Assembly: GCA_028873575.1 (NCBI GenBank)
Contig: JAGWHY010000001.1
Location: 159,030 to 223,029, forward strand
DNA: 64,000 bases
From: Acidobacteriota bacterium
GTDB lineage: Bacteria; Actinomycetota; Acidimicrobiia; Acidimicrobiales; RAAP-2
Direction of reading: 5' to 3'
The translations under genes were made by a program, and so were the position numbers. Shown piece by piece: positions 47,101 through 57,045 of this stretch. How positions within the stretch are numbered: the first letter of the stretch is position 1; the number at the start of each line of letters is the position of its first letter. Under the pieces are notes generated by a model. It was not told the DNA's origin, searched no databases, and saw nothing but the letters and a program-made list of their open reading frames with translations.

Positions 47101-48393
47101 TTAGGGGAAGAGTCCGCGTACGCGCGTCGCCTCGGCGATGCGTTCGACGCCCAGGGCGAGGGCGGTCTCGCGCAGCGGCACGTTGAGCTCTTGTTGACGG
47201 GCCCAGACGTGCTCAAAGGCCTCACGCATCGTGCGTTCGAGACGCTGGTGGAAGAGTTCGGGCTCCCACCAGTAACCCTGCAGATCCTGCGCCCATTCGA
47301 AGTACGAGGCCACGACGCCGCCGGCGTTCGCGAGGACGTCGGGCACGACGGGAATGCCGCGACTGGCGAGCACCGCCGCGCCCTCGCCGGTCGTGGGGCC
47401 GTTCGCCGCCTCGACGACCACACTCGCCGACAACGTGTTGGCGACGGTCTCGGTGATGAAGCCACCGAGAGCCGCGGGAATCGCGATGTCACTGTCGATG
47501 GTGAAGACCTGGTCGGCCGGTACCTCGTCGGCGCCGGGGTAACCCATGATGGTGCCGGCCTCGCTGTAGTGCTTGGCCATGAGGGCCGGGTCGAGGCCCT
47601 CGGGGGCGTGGATGGCGCCGTGCACGTCGGCGAGGCCCACCACCTTCATGCCGCGCTTGGTCAAGAGCTCGACGAGCGGACCACCGACTTTGCCGTAACC
47701 CTGAATGACGACGCGCGCGCCCTCGGGCGAGCGCTCGAGGCGCTGGAGCAGCGCGGCGGTACAGATCGTGACGCCTAGGGACGTCGCGCCGGCGTGGCCG
47801 AGGGTGCCGCCAATCGATAGGGGCTTACCGGTCACGACGCCCGTGACGTTGTGACCGCGCAGCATCGAGACGGTGTCCATAATCCAACTCATCACCTGGG
47901 TGTCGGTGTTGATGTCGGGCGCGGGGATGTCGCGATCGGGCCCGATCATGGGCGCGATAGTGAAGGCGTAGCGACGGGTCAGTCGTTCGAGCTCGCCGCG
48001 CGAGAGCAGCGACGGGTCGACCGCGACGCCGCCCTTGGCGCCGCCGTAGGGGATGTTCACGACGGCGCACTTAATCGACATGTCGGCGCTGAGTGCGGCG
48101 ATCTCGTCGACGTTGACGCTCGGGTGAAAGCGAATGCCACCCTTACCCGGTCCGCGCGAGGTGTCGTGCTGGATTCGCCAGCCGGTGAACATCTCGACCT
48201 CGCCCGAGTCCATCTTCACCGGGACGGCGACCTCGAGGATTCGCTCGGGGGTGACGATGCGTTTGATCATCCCCTCATCCAGGCCGAGCAGGTGACCGGC
48301 CTGTTCGATGAGCGACGAAACATGGAGCCAAGGATTGAACGCGTGAGCGTCCGCCTCGTGGGGACGTGTGACCACGATGCCACCAACCTTCAA
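47101..48393 (-). CDS. Glu/Leu/Phe/Val dehydrogenase (glutamate dehydrogenase)
   Basis: GPGKGGIRFHPSVNVDEI; VNIPYGGAKGGVAVDP. Confidence 0.92.
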   Translation of the reverse strand: MKVGGIVVTRPHEADAHAFNPWLHVSSLIEQAGHLLGLDEGMIKRIVTPERILEVAVPVKMDSGEVEMFTGWRIQHDTSRGPGKGGIRFHPSVNVDEIAALSADMSIKCAVVNIPYGGAKGGVAVDPSLLSRGELERLTRRYAFTIAPMIGPDRDIPAPDINTDTQVMSWIMDTVSMLRGHNVTGVVTGKPLSIGGTLGHAGATSLGVTICTAALLQRLERSPEGARVVIQGYGKVGGPLVELLTKRGMKVVGLADVHGAIHAPEGLDPALMAKHYSEAGTIMGYPGADEVPADQVFTIDSDIAIPAALGGFITETVANTLSASVVVEAANGPTTGEGAAVLASRGIPVVPDVLANAGGVVASYFEWAQDLQGYWWEPELFHQRLERTMREAFEHVWARQQELNVPLRETALALGVERIAEATRVRGLFP

Positions 48394-48515
48394 TGGATGC
48401 GAAAGCGCCGTTGCTTTCGTCTCCAGCGTAGAAGAGGAATGGACCGCCGTGGCGCCACGTGGCGCGCGTCTTGGCGTCGGTTACTGTGGCACCAAAGTGA
48501 CCAGAAAGGGTCGTC

Positions 48516-49562
48516 GTGAAGATCTCCACCATGTTGAGTTACTCGGGCGGCTTCCAAGCCGCCGCGCGCGAGGTCGCCGAGATGGAGAAGGCTGGCCTGG
48601 ACCTGGTCTGGGTCGCGGAGGCCTACGGTTTCGACAGCCCCTCGTTGATGGGGTACCTCGCCGCGTTGACCACGCGCGTGGAGATCGGCGCCGCGATTCT
48701 GCCCATCTACACCCGCACCCCGACCCTGATCGCCATGACCGCGGCCGGGATCGACGCGCTCAGTGACGGGCGATTCCACCTGGGACTCGGCGCGTCGGGT
48801 CCCCAAGTGATCGAGGGCTTTCACGGCGTGCCCTACACGAACCCCCTTGGTCGCACGCGCGAGATTGTCGAGATCTGTCGATCCGTGTGGCGCCGTGACG
48901 CGCCCGTGGTCCACCAGGGTAAGAACTTCACTCTGCCCCTGCCGGCCGACCAGGGTACCGGTCTCGGTAAGCCCCTCAAGATCATCGCGCACCCGGTTCG
49001 TAGTCAGATCCCGGTGTGGATCGCGTCGCTGGGCGAGAAGAACGTGGAACTCACGGCCGAGATCGCCGACGGCTGGATTCCGATTCTCTTTATTCCCGAG
49101 CGCGCGCGCGACGTTTGGGGCGCGCCCCTCGACGCCGGGGCGGCCAAGCGCGACCCGGCACTCGGTGAGTTAATGATCACGGCCGGTGGTCTGCTCGCCA
49201 TTGGCGAGGGCGAGGAGATCACGAAGTTGCGCGAACTGCAACGTTCAATGGTGGCGCTCTACGTCGGCGGCATGGGCGCTAAGGGCAAGAACTTCTACAA
49301 CGAACTCGCGATTCGTTACGGCTACGAAAAGGAAGCGGAGGTGATTCAAGACCTCTACCTCGCGGGCAACAAGCGCGACGCCGAAGCGGCCGTGCCCGAG
49401 GAGTTCTTGGAGTTAACGACGCTCTGTGGACCGAAGAGTTACGTCGCGGAGCGCGTCGCCGCCTTTCGCGCTTCCGGCGTGACGCACCTCCAGGTACACC
49501 CGTTGCCCCAGGCCGGCCAAAGCGCCGCGTCGCTGATCGCCGACGTCAAGGAGATGCTCTAG
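48516..49562 (+). CDS. LLM-class F420-dependent oxidoreductase
   Basis: LVWVAEAYGFDSPSLMGYLAALT; HLGLGASGPQVIEGFHGVPY. Confidence 0.88.
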   Translation: MKISTMLSYSGGFQAAAREVAEMEKAGLDLVWVAEAYGFDSPSLMGYLAALTTRVEIGAAILPIYTRTPTLIAMTAAGIDALSDGRFHLGLGASGPQVIEGFHGVPYTNPLGRTREIVEICRSVWRRDAPVVHQGKNFTLPLPADQGTGLGKPLKIIAHPVRSQIPVWIASLGEKNVELTAEIADGWIPILFIPERARDVWGAPLDAGAAKRDPALGELMITAGGLLAIGEGEEITKLRELQRSMVALYVGGMGAKGKNFYNELAIRYGYEKEAEVIQDLYLAGNKRDAEAAVPEEFLELTTLCGPKSYVAERVAAFRASGVTHLQVHPLPQAGQSAASLIADVKEML

Positions 49563-51511
49563 GCGCGCTCGCGCGTCGCGTCACGACCACCCGAGGCCAG
49601 CCACGCCTCGTACATCGTGGCGTAGGCGCCGCCTTGGCGCAGCAGCTCACTCGGTGAGCCGATTTCGACGACGCCGCCGTGGTCGATGACGACGATGCGG
49701 TCGGCGCGCTGGGCGGTGGTGAGGCGGTGCGCGATGAGAATGGCCGAGCGACCCTCGAGGAGACGATCGAGCGCGCGCTCAATCACCGTCTCGCTCTGGA
49801 GGTCCAACGACGAGGTCGCCTCGTCGAGGATCAGCACGCGCGGCCGGGCGAGAAACGCGCGCGCCAGCGCGAGGAGCTGGCGTTCGCCGGCCGAGAGCGT
49901 TTGGCCGCGTTCGTGCACGACGGTGTCGAGGCCCTCGGGGAGACGCTCCACGAGGTCACGTAGCCCGACGACGTCGACGGCCTCGTCGAGATCGGCGTCG
50001 GTCGCCTCGGGGCGGCCAAAGCGCAGGTTTTGGCGCATCGTGCCGGCGAAGAGGAAGGGCTCTTGGGGCACTACGCCGAGCTGGGAGCGCAGCGAGTGCA
50101 GCGTGACGGTCTTCACGTCGACGCCGTCGACTAACACGCGACCCGCGGTGGGGTCGTAGAAGCGGTTCGCCAGTTTGGCCATCGTCGATTTACCGGCGCC
50201 GGTCGGTCCCACGAAGGCGACGGACTCACCCGGAGCGATCTCGAGGTTCACGTCGCGCAGCACCAGGTTCGCGGGGTCGTAACCGAAGCTCACGTTTTCG
50301 AAGGTCAGTCGTCCTTCAATCGCGCCGAGCGTGGTCGCGTCGGGCAGCTCGTCGACACTCGGCGGCGTCTCTAAGAGTTCGCGGAGGCGAATGATGGACG
50401 AGCGGCCCTGCTGGAGGGCGTTGTACTGCTGGACGAGCAACTGAATGGGCTGAAAGAAGCGGTTCAGGTACAAGAAGAAGGCGATCAGGGCGCCGAGGGA
50501 GAGTTGGTGGCGCAACACCATGTGGCCGCCGATGCCGAGCAACAGACCCTGACCCAAGATGCCGATCATGATCGTCGCGGGTCCGTAGATGGCGTTCACC
50601 CGGCCGGTGTAGAGGTTGGCGTCGCGGTAGGCGCCCACCACGTGGCGGTGATTCACGATGTTGCGTCGTTGGCGGTTGTTCGCGGTCACCACGCGGATGC
50701 CGTAGAGCGACTCCGACAAGTCGGCGAGTACGTTGGCGATGCGGTCGCGACTCAAGAGGTACCCACGTTCCGAGGCGTGGTGGAACCAGAGCGAAAAGGC
50801 GAAGAGAATCGGCACGATCAACACCACGGTCCACGTCGCGAGCACGACGTTGGTGGCGAAGAGTACGGCCGTGATCACGATCATCGTGAGTCCCTGAAGC
50901 GCGAACTGACTCACGCCGTCTTGGATGAGTTGTTGCAGGTTCTCGATGTCGCTCGTCATGCGGCTCATGAGCACGCCGGCCTTCTCCTCGGTGAAGAAGT
51001 CGAGGCTTAGGCGTTGAAAGTGGGTGAAGACGCGAATGCGCAGGTCGTGCATGACCCGCGAGGCCAGTTTGCCGGTCACCAGGGCCTGCGCGCGTTGGGC
51101 GAAGGTGCCGAGCAGGGCGAGGGCCAGGTAGAGGAGTCCACAGACCGTGATCACGCGCAGTGAGTGGTGACCGGGCGCCATCCCGTGGTTGATCGCGACC
51201 TCGGTGAGTTTGGGGCCACTTTGAAGTAGCAGACTGATCGCGATGACCAGCATCGAGCCGGTCACGACCCAACGTTTGTAGACCCAGAGCATCGACGGCA
51301 ACGTCAAGCGCCGTTGCTCTTTCGCGTTGGGTCGCTGGGTAAAGGTCAGACGCGCGGGTTCGTGGGCCGGTTCGTCCGCGAGCAGTTTGGCCGCGCCGGC
51401 TTGCAGTTCGGTGGGGATACCGCCGAAGGGAAGGTTGCTCGCCGAACTCGCGACGTGGGGTCCACCCCCGAAGCCACCGCCACCGCCACCCCATCCGCCA
51501 CCCCAGGCCAT
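49559..51511 (-). CDS. ABC exporter (TMD-NBD) with Gly/Trp-rich N-terminus
   Basis: GPTGAGKSTMAKL, LSAGERQLLALARAFLARPRVLILDEATSSLD. Confidence 0.9.
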   Translation of the reverse strand: MAWGGGWGGGGGGFGGGPHVASSASNLPFGGIPTELQAGAAKLLADEPAHEPARLTFTQRPNAKEQRRLTLPSMLWVYKRWVVTGSMLVIAISLLLQSGPKLTEVAINHGMAPGHHSLRVITVCGLLYLALALLGTFAQRAQALVTGKLASRVMHDLRIRVFTHFQRLSLDFFTEEKAGVLMSRMTSDIENLQQLIQDGVSQFALQGLTMIVITAVLFATNVVLATWTVVLIVPILFAFSLWFHHASERGYLLSRDRIANVLADLSESLYGIRVVTANNRQRRNIVNHRHVVGAYRDANLYTGRVNAIYGPATIMIGILGQGLLLGIGGHMVLRHQLSLGALIAFFLYLNRFFQPIQLLVQQYNALQQGRSSIIRLRELLETPPSVDELPDATTLGAIEGRLTFENVSFGYDPANLVLRDVNLEIAPGESVAFVGPTGAGKSTMAKLANRFYDPTAGRVLVDGVDVKTVTLHSLRSQLGVVPQEPFLFAGTMRQNLRFGRPEATDADLDEAVDVVGLRDLVERLPEGLDTVVHERGQTLSAGERQLLALARAFLARPRVLILDEATSSLDLQSETVIERALDRLLEGRSAILIAHRLTTAQRADRIVVIDHGGVVEIGSPSELLRQGGAYATMYEAWLASGGRDATRERA

Positions 51512-53358
51512 TAGTCGACCTCGCCGTCGTCGGTCGTGCTCTGCGCCAGCACCTCGGCGTAGAGGGGCGTGGTGGCGAGGAGCTCTTCGTGGGTGCCACT
51601 CGCGACGATCCGACCGTCGTCGAGCAGGAGTACGCGGCTCGCGAGTGCGATGGTGGAGACGCGGTGCGCGATGACGATTGTGGTGCGTTGGGCGAGCAAC
51701 GTGCGCAGCGCCTCGTAAATGCCAGCCTCGACGTGCACGTCGATCGCGCTCGTGGCGTCGTCGAGAATCAAGATCGGGGGATTGACGAGCAGGGTGCGCG
51801 CGATAGCGACGCGTTGGCGTTGACCGCCCGAGAGGGTGTAGCCCCGCTCGCCCACGACCGTGTCGTAGCCCTCGGGAAGGCGGTCGATGAACTCGGCCGC
51901 GTTGGCCGCCACGGCGGCGGCCACGATCTCGTCGCGAGTCGCCTCGGGGCGACCGTAGGCGATGTTCTCCGCGATGGAGATGGAAAAGAGGAAGGGCTCG
52001 TCGAGCACCACGCCCACCTGGGCGCGCAGTGAGCGCAAGGTGAGTTCGCGCACGTCGTGACCGTCAACGCGCAGGGCGCCGTCACCGACGTCGTAGAAGC
52101 GAGTTAACAGGCGCGCGATGGTGGACTTGCCCGAGCCGGTGCGCCCGACGATGGCGACCGTCTCGCCCGGGGCGATCTCGAAGTCGACGTCGCGCAGAAT
52201 GTCGGCACCGTCGGCGTAGGCGAAGCGCACGTGGTCAAAGACCACGTGACCGGCGACGTTTTCGAGGTCGTAGGCGCCCGGCGCGTCGACGATCTCGGGA
52301 TTCTCGTCCAAGATCTCAAAGATGCGTTCCGCGCTGGCCTTGGCGCGCTGACCCATCATGACGAGCTGGCCGAGCATCATGAAGGGCGCCTGGAGCATTA
52401 AGAGATACGCGTTAAAGGCGAGGATGGCCCCGATCCCGAGGTGACCGTCGATGACCATCCAACCACCGAAGAAGAGCACGAGGGCCAAGCCCAACTGGGG
52501 CAGGTTCTGCGCCCAGGGTCCCCACACGGCGCGCAGCTGCGCGTCTTTGACGTACGACCAGGCCACGCGTTCGGCGGCGTCGGCCAACCGGTTGATTTCG
52601 GCCTCTTCCTGGGCGAAGGACTTGACGACGCGCACGCCGTTGACGTTCTCGTCGACGATGGTCGCGACCTCGGCGAGGCGCGCCTGCGTGATCCACGAAA
52701 TCGGAAAGAGCACTTTGCGCATCTGGATCGACACGAAATAGAGAATCGGCATCACCGTCATGGCGATGAAGGCCAGCCCCACGTTGATCGTCAACATGAA
52801 GCCAAAGGCGATTACGCCAATGAAGCACTGCACGATGATGAGCGGCGCGAAGGTCGAGTACATCTGGACGCTACGAATGTCGGAGTTGGCCCGGCTGATG
52901 AGTTGACCGGACTGCACCCGGTCGTAGAAGGAGAACGACAGCCACGTCATGTGCTCGTAGATCAGCGACCGCAGGTCGGCCTCGACGTTGTAGGCCGTCG
53001 CGAAGACGAACTGGCGCGAGACGAGACCGGTCACGCCCGCGAGGACGCCGACGATCAAAATCTCGATCACCGCGCGGGCCAGTGAGCCGTGGTGCCCCAC
53101 TAAGGAGCGGTCAATCGCGTGATTGAGCATGTTCGGCACCAGCGTTTGAAAGACCAGACTCACGAAGGACAACGAGATGGCCGTGATGAAGGTCACGCGG
53201 TGTGAGGCCATGACCGGCAAGATCCGCCGCCACCAGGCGAGAGAGCGGTCGCGCGAGATCCGGCGCTGGGGTCCGGCGTAGCGCGAATGGACCCCGCCGA
53301 GGGGATTGGCCCCGTCGACTCTCTCCTTCGTGTCACGCGAGGAGAGGGAGGAACGCAC
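51511..53358 (-). CDS. ABC exporter (TMD-NBD), partner of the downstream gene
   Basis: [30 protein letters not shown]; stop/start overlap with next gene. Confidence 0.9.
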   Translation of the reverse strand: MRSSLSSRDTKERVDGANPLGGVHSRYAGPQRRISRDRSLAWWRRILPVMASHRVTFITAISLSFVSLVFQTLVPNMLNHAIDRSLVGHHGSLARAVIEILIVGVLAGVTGLVSRQFVFATAYNVEADLRSLIYEHMTWLSFSFYDRVQSGQLISRANSDIRSVQMYSTFAPLIIVQCFIGVIAFGFMLTINVGLAFIAMTVMPILYFVSIQMRKVLFPISWITQARLAEVATIVDENVNGVRVVKSFAQEEAEINRLADAAERVAWSYVKDAQLRAVWGPWAQNLPQLGLALVLFFGGWMVIDGHLGIGAILAFNAYLLMLQAPFMMLGQLVMMGQRAKASAERIFEILDENPEIVDAPGAYDLENVAGHVVFDHVRFAYADGADILRDVDFEIAPGETVAIVGRTGSGKSTIARLLTRFYDVGDGALRVDGHDVRELTLRSLRAQVGVVLDEPFLFSISIAENIAYGRPEATRDEIVAAAVAANAAEFIDRLPEGYDTVVGERGYTLSGGQRQRVAIARTLLVNPPILILDDATSAIDVHVEAGIYEALRTLLAQRTTIVIAHRVSTIALASRVLLLDDGRIVASGTHEELLATTPLYAEVLAQSTTDDGEVD

Positions 53359-53439
53359 CGGTTCACCCTACCGGCGGGTTCGCGCGCGCCGTCGCGGGCG
53401 ACGCGGGTGCGCCCTGGTCACGCGACGTAGTGTGAGCGC

Positions 53440-54075
53440 GTGGATTCGCTACTGGTCATCACTCACCCCCTCGTCGCGGACAAGGTTCGCCAACTGCGCG
53501 ACGAGCGCACGAGTAACGCCGACTTCCTTCGCCTGGCCGGTGAGATCTCGCGCTTCGTGGCCTACGAGGCCTTTCGCGACACGCCGCTGACGCCCACCAC
53601 GGTCGACACGCCCGTCGTGAAGGGCGCGCCGGCCGCGCGCGTGGAGACCGAGTACCTCATCGTGCCGATCCTGCGCGCCGGACTCGGGATGAGTCCGGCC
53701 GTGCAAGAGGTGCTGCCCCATCACCGGGTCTGTCTGGTGGGACTACGTCGGAACGAGGCGACGCTCCAGCCCGACGTCTACCTCGACGGTCTGCCCGAAT
53801 CACTCGACGGCGTGCACGTGGTGTTGTGTGACCCCATGCTCGCGACGGGGGGATCGCTGGACTGCGTGCTGACAATGCTGCGCGCGCGTGGCGCGGGGGC
53901 GATTACGGTGCTGTGCTTAATCGCGGCCCAACCCGGCGTGGACTTCGTGACGGCGCGCCACCCCGGCGTCACGATCGTGGCCGCCGCGCTCGACGCCGAG
54001 TTAACCGCGCACGGCTACATCACGCCCGGCCTCGGTGACGCCGGCGATCGACTCTTCGGTCCACCCGCGCGCTAA
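53440..54075 (+). CDS. upp: Uracil phosphoribosyltransferase
   Basis: ITHPLVADKVRQLRD, VPILRAGLGMSPAVQEVLPHHRVCLVGL, CDPMLATGGSL. Confidence 0.93.
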   Translation: MDSLLVITHPLVADKVRQLRDERTSNADFLRLAGEISRFVAYEAFRDTPLTPTTVDTPVVKGAPAARVETEYLIVPILRAGLGMSPAVQEVLPHHRVCLVGLRRNEATLQPDVYLDGLPESLDGVHVVLCDPMLATGGSLDCVLTMLRARGAGAITVLCLIAAQPGVDFVTARHPGVTIVAAALDAELTAHGYITPGLGDAGDRLFGPPAR

Positions 54076-54078
54076 CGC

Positions 54079-54549
54079 CTAGAGGCCAATGTCCTCGTGC
54101 CAGAGCTCGGGGCGCGCCGCAATGAAATCTTTGAGCATCGTGACGCAGGTTTCGTCATCGAGGACGACGATCTCCACGCCGAGTTCTTCGAGCCAGTCGT
54201 GGCCACCGTGAAAGTTGGTGGCTTCGCCAATCACCACCGCACCGATGTTGAACTGGCGCACCAAGCCTGAGCAGTACCAGCACGGCGAGAGCGTCGTGAC
54301 CATGACGCACTCGGGGTAGTCGCGTCGCCGCCCCGCTTTGCGAAAGGCGTCGGTTTCGGCGTGGACGGAGGCGTCGTCTTCTTGGACGCGACGGTTGTGA
54401 CCCGCGCCGAGCAGCGTGCCGTCGCGAGTGAAGAGCGCGGCGCCGATGGGGATGCCGCCCTCGGCTAGTCCCGCGCGGGCTTCGTCAAGAGCGACGGCGA
54501 GCATCGTGGTGGCCAGATCGTGATTGAGGGGCTTTCGAGGTGAGGTCAT
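54079..54549 (-). CDS. Cytosine deaminase, fungal FCY1-like nucleoside deaminase family
   Basis: GGIPIGAALF, HAETDAF, TTLSPCWYCSGL, C-term FIAARPELWHEDIGL (compare FCY1 FIDERPQDWFEDIGE, recalled). Confidence 0.88.
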   Translation of the reverse strand: MTSPRKPLNHDLATTMLAVALDEARAGLAEGGIPIGAALFTRDGTLLGAGHNRRVQEDDASVHAETDAFRKAGRRRDYPECVMVTTLSPCWYCSGLVRQFNIGAVVIGEATNFHGGHDWLEELGVEIVVLDDETCVTMLKDFIAARPELWHEDIGL

Positions 54550-54571
54550 GGTTTCAGTATGCTCCAGCACC

Positions 54572-55180
54572 GTGGAAACGCGTCGCTACCCCGTGTCGGT
54601 GGGTCGTCAACACGTGGAGCTGCCCGTGGTGACGTTGAACGAGGACCTGGCGCTCGCGCTGTTGATCACGGTCGACATGGGCGTGCGCTTCATGTCCCAG
54701 GCCGGTGAAGAGCTCGCGGAAATTCTTCGTCCCTTTGACGTCGACATCGTGGCGACCGTGGCGACCATGGGCATTCCCTTGGCGGTGGAGGTGACGCGCC
54801 ACCTCGGCCTTGATCAGTACGTCATCTTGCACAAGACTCCGAAGATTCACCTGGCCGACGCCGTCAGTGAACCGGTGCGTTCGATTACTACGAACGCTGA
54901 TCAACGTCTCTTGTTCGACCGCGCGCGCGTGCCCGACGTCGAGGGCAAGCGCGTCGCCATCGTCGACGACGTTATCTCGACGGGCGCCTCAACGGGCGCC
55001 GCGCTGCGATTGCTGCGTCGCGTTGGCGCGGACGTTGCAGTGATCGGCACTCTGGTGACCGAGGCGTCGCTCTGGAAAGAGGCGTTGGGCGAGGACACGG
55101 CGATGGTCCACGCCCTGGGCTCGATCCCGGTCTTTCGCCCCGACCGCTCCGGCGCCTTTATCGAAGACTGGGTCGGCTAA
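54572..55180 (+). CDS. Type-I phosphoribosyltransferase (adenine PRTase-like)
   Basis: VAIVDDVISTGASTGAALRLL PRPP loop. Confidence 0.85.
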   Translation: METRRYPVSVGRQHVELPVVTLNEDLALALLITVDMGVRFMSQAGEELAEILRPFDVDIVATVATMGIPLAVEVTRHLGLDQYVILHKTPKIHLADAVSEPVRSITTNADQRLLFDRARVPDVEGKRVAIVDDVISTGASTGAALRLLRRVGADVAVIGTLVTEASLWKEALGEDTAMVHALGSIPVFRPDRSGAFIEDWVG

Positions 55181-55183
55181 CGA

Positions 55184-55227
55184 CGCGACGAGGGCCCGGT
55201 CTCCGCGGAGACCGGGCCCTCGTCGCG
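55184..55227. terminator. 44-nt perfect palindrome between convergent genes
   Basis: CGCGACGAGGGCCCGGTCTCCG/CGGAGACCGGGCCCTCGTCGCG. Confidence 0.85.
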
Positions 55228-55238
55228 GAGGCGCCGCC

Positions 55239-56792
55239 TTAGAGGTTCGGCTCGAGTTCGCGTTGGCGCGCGACCTGCGTCGCGACGTGCGGATTCGCCT
55301 TTTCGAGCACGAAGTAGAGGCCGCCGGCCAGGATGATGCCGATCCAAATCGAGAAGTCCGCGCCGCCGTACCAACCGGCCTTGCAGACACCGCCCACGAG
55401 GTTGCCCGCGCAGGCGCCGCCGTAGTGGTTCGAGATGGGCGTCATCCAGTGGAAGGGGAAGTTCACGGGCGGCGGCGCCTTCGAGTAGGCCGTCGTCGCG
55501 CCGACCAGGCCGACTACGAAGGCAACGACCGCGTTCCAGTTCACGCCGGCGCCGCCGACGAAGTAGATACCGCCCTGGTCGGTGCGCTGTAGTTCGGCCG
55601 CGTTGTAGCGCATCTTGCGCATCAGCCAGTCCACCACGTAGATGGCGAACCACGGCGCGATCCACACGATGATGACCCCGACGAACTCCTTCATGTAGAG
55701 CGAGAAGGTCGACTGGAACTCGGCCCAGATCGTGAGCAGGCACGCGAGAATCGAGTCCAAGACGACCGCCTGGTAGCGCTTGAGGCGAAGCCCGAGCGCC
55801 TGCAGCGACACGCCCGAGGAGTACAAGTCCAGTGAGTTAATTCCGAAGAGCTGCACGATCGCGAAGATCAAGAAGATCGCGACGAACCAACTCGGCATGA
55901 CGTGTTGGATGTGCATCGCCTCGAAGGGGTTCGCGCCGTTCCACGCGGCCGACTCGGCCGACGAGGACAAGAAGGTGTAGGTCAAGGCGCCCAACGTCAT
56001 GACGATGATCTCGGGTACGGCCGTGCCCAGGAACATCCATCCGATGATGGAGCTCTTCTTCGTCTCGCGCGGAAGGTAGCGCGTGTAGTCGTTGCCGCAC
56101 TCCGTCCAGCCCAGGCCCGACAGTGCAATGGTGAAGGCGATACCCGCCGTGAAGAGCTCCCAGCCACCGCCAAAACCCTTAAAATTGCTGGTGCCGTGCT
56201 TCACGTCGTAGATCGCGAGCACGACAAAGATCGCGGCGAAGGGGATGATAAGGGCGCGCAGTACTTTCACCATGGTGGCGTGACCGAGGTAGGGCATGAC
56301 GGCCTGAATCGCGGCCGCCAGGATGATGAAGACGATCTTGAGACCATTGTTGACGTGGATACCCGCCATCTGCGAGAGCACGATCGCCGCGCCGACGATG
56401 AGGATTAATCCTTCGGTTTCAAAACCGAGCTGGGTAATCCAGTTGAAGAAGGCTACGAGGCGCGAGCCCTTCGTACCGAAGGCGGCGCGGGAGATCGTAA
56501 AAGCGGTCGTGCCGGCCTCGGGGCCCTGCAGCGACGCCACGCCCAAGAGCAAGTACGAGATATTGCCCAAGATGATGATCCATAGCGCGGTCCAGAAGGA
56601 AAAGCCGAAACCCATGAGGATGGCGCCGTAGAAGAAGTACTCGATGTTGAGCGAGGTCCCTCCCCACAGCGCGCCAATGTTGCGCGCGGTGGCCCAACGT
56701 TCGGACTCTTGGATGTAGTCGATGCCGTGTTGTTCAACGCGAAACGCCGGGTCGCCCGGCGATCCGTCGTGTGAATCGATGGTTGTTGCCAC
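55239..56792 (-). CDS. NCS1-family cytosine/purine permease
   Basis: WGGTSLNIEYFFYGAILMGFGFSFWTAL; GWTECGNDYTRYLP; GTG at 56792 preceded by AGGGAGGA. Confidence 0.85.
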   Translation of the reverse strand: MATTIDSHDGSPGDPAFRVEQHGIDYIQESERWATARNIGALWGGTSLNIEYFFYGAILMGFGFSFWTALWIIILGNISYLLLGVASLQGPEAGTTAFTISRAAFGTKGSRLVAFFNWITQLGFETEGLILIVGAAIVLSQMAGIHVNNGLKIVFIILAAAIQAVMPYLGHATMVKVLRALIIPFAAIFVVLAIYDVKHGTSNFKGFGGGWELFTAGIAFTIALSGLGWTECGNDYTRYLPRETKKSSIIGWMFLGTAVPEIIVMTLGALTYTFLSSSAESAAWNGANPFEAMHIQHVMPSWFVAIFLIFAIVQLFGINSLDLYSSGVSLQALGLRLKRYQAVVLDSILACLLTIWAEFQSTFSLYMKEFVGVIIVWIAPWFAIYVVDWLMRKMRYNAAELQRTDQGGIYFVGGAGVNWNAVVAFVVGLVGATTAYSKAPPPVNFPFHWMTPISNHYGGACAGNLVGGVCKAGWYGGADFSIWIGIILAGGLYFVLEKANPHVATQVARQRELEPNL

Positions 56793-57045
56793 TTTGGTGG
56801 TCCTCCCTAATAAGTTGGTCAAGCCGATGAACGGCCCCGTGAGGCGCTGGCCGTACCGGCCCAGTTTGCCCGACGCGACCGGCTCGGGCGCGCTTCGGTG
56901 AGGAGATTTCACCAGATTTGACCGGCCCGAAACAATGGCCGAGTTTTAGTGGCTTCTTAGGCCCTTACCACGTGGTTTCAATCTTGGATTACGAAACTGC
57001 TGTTGTTTCGATACCTCCCTAGATCGAGACGGAAAGAAGGTCCTC

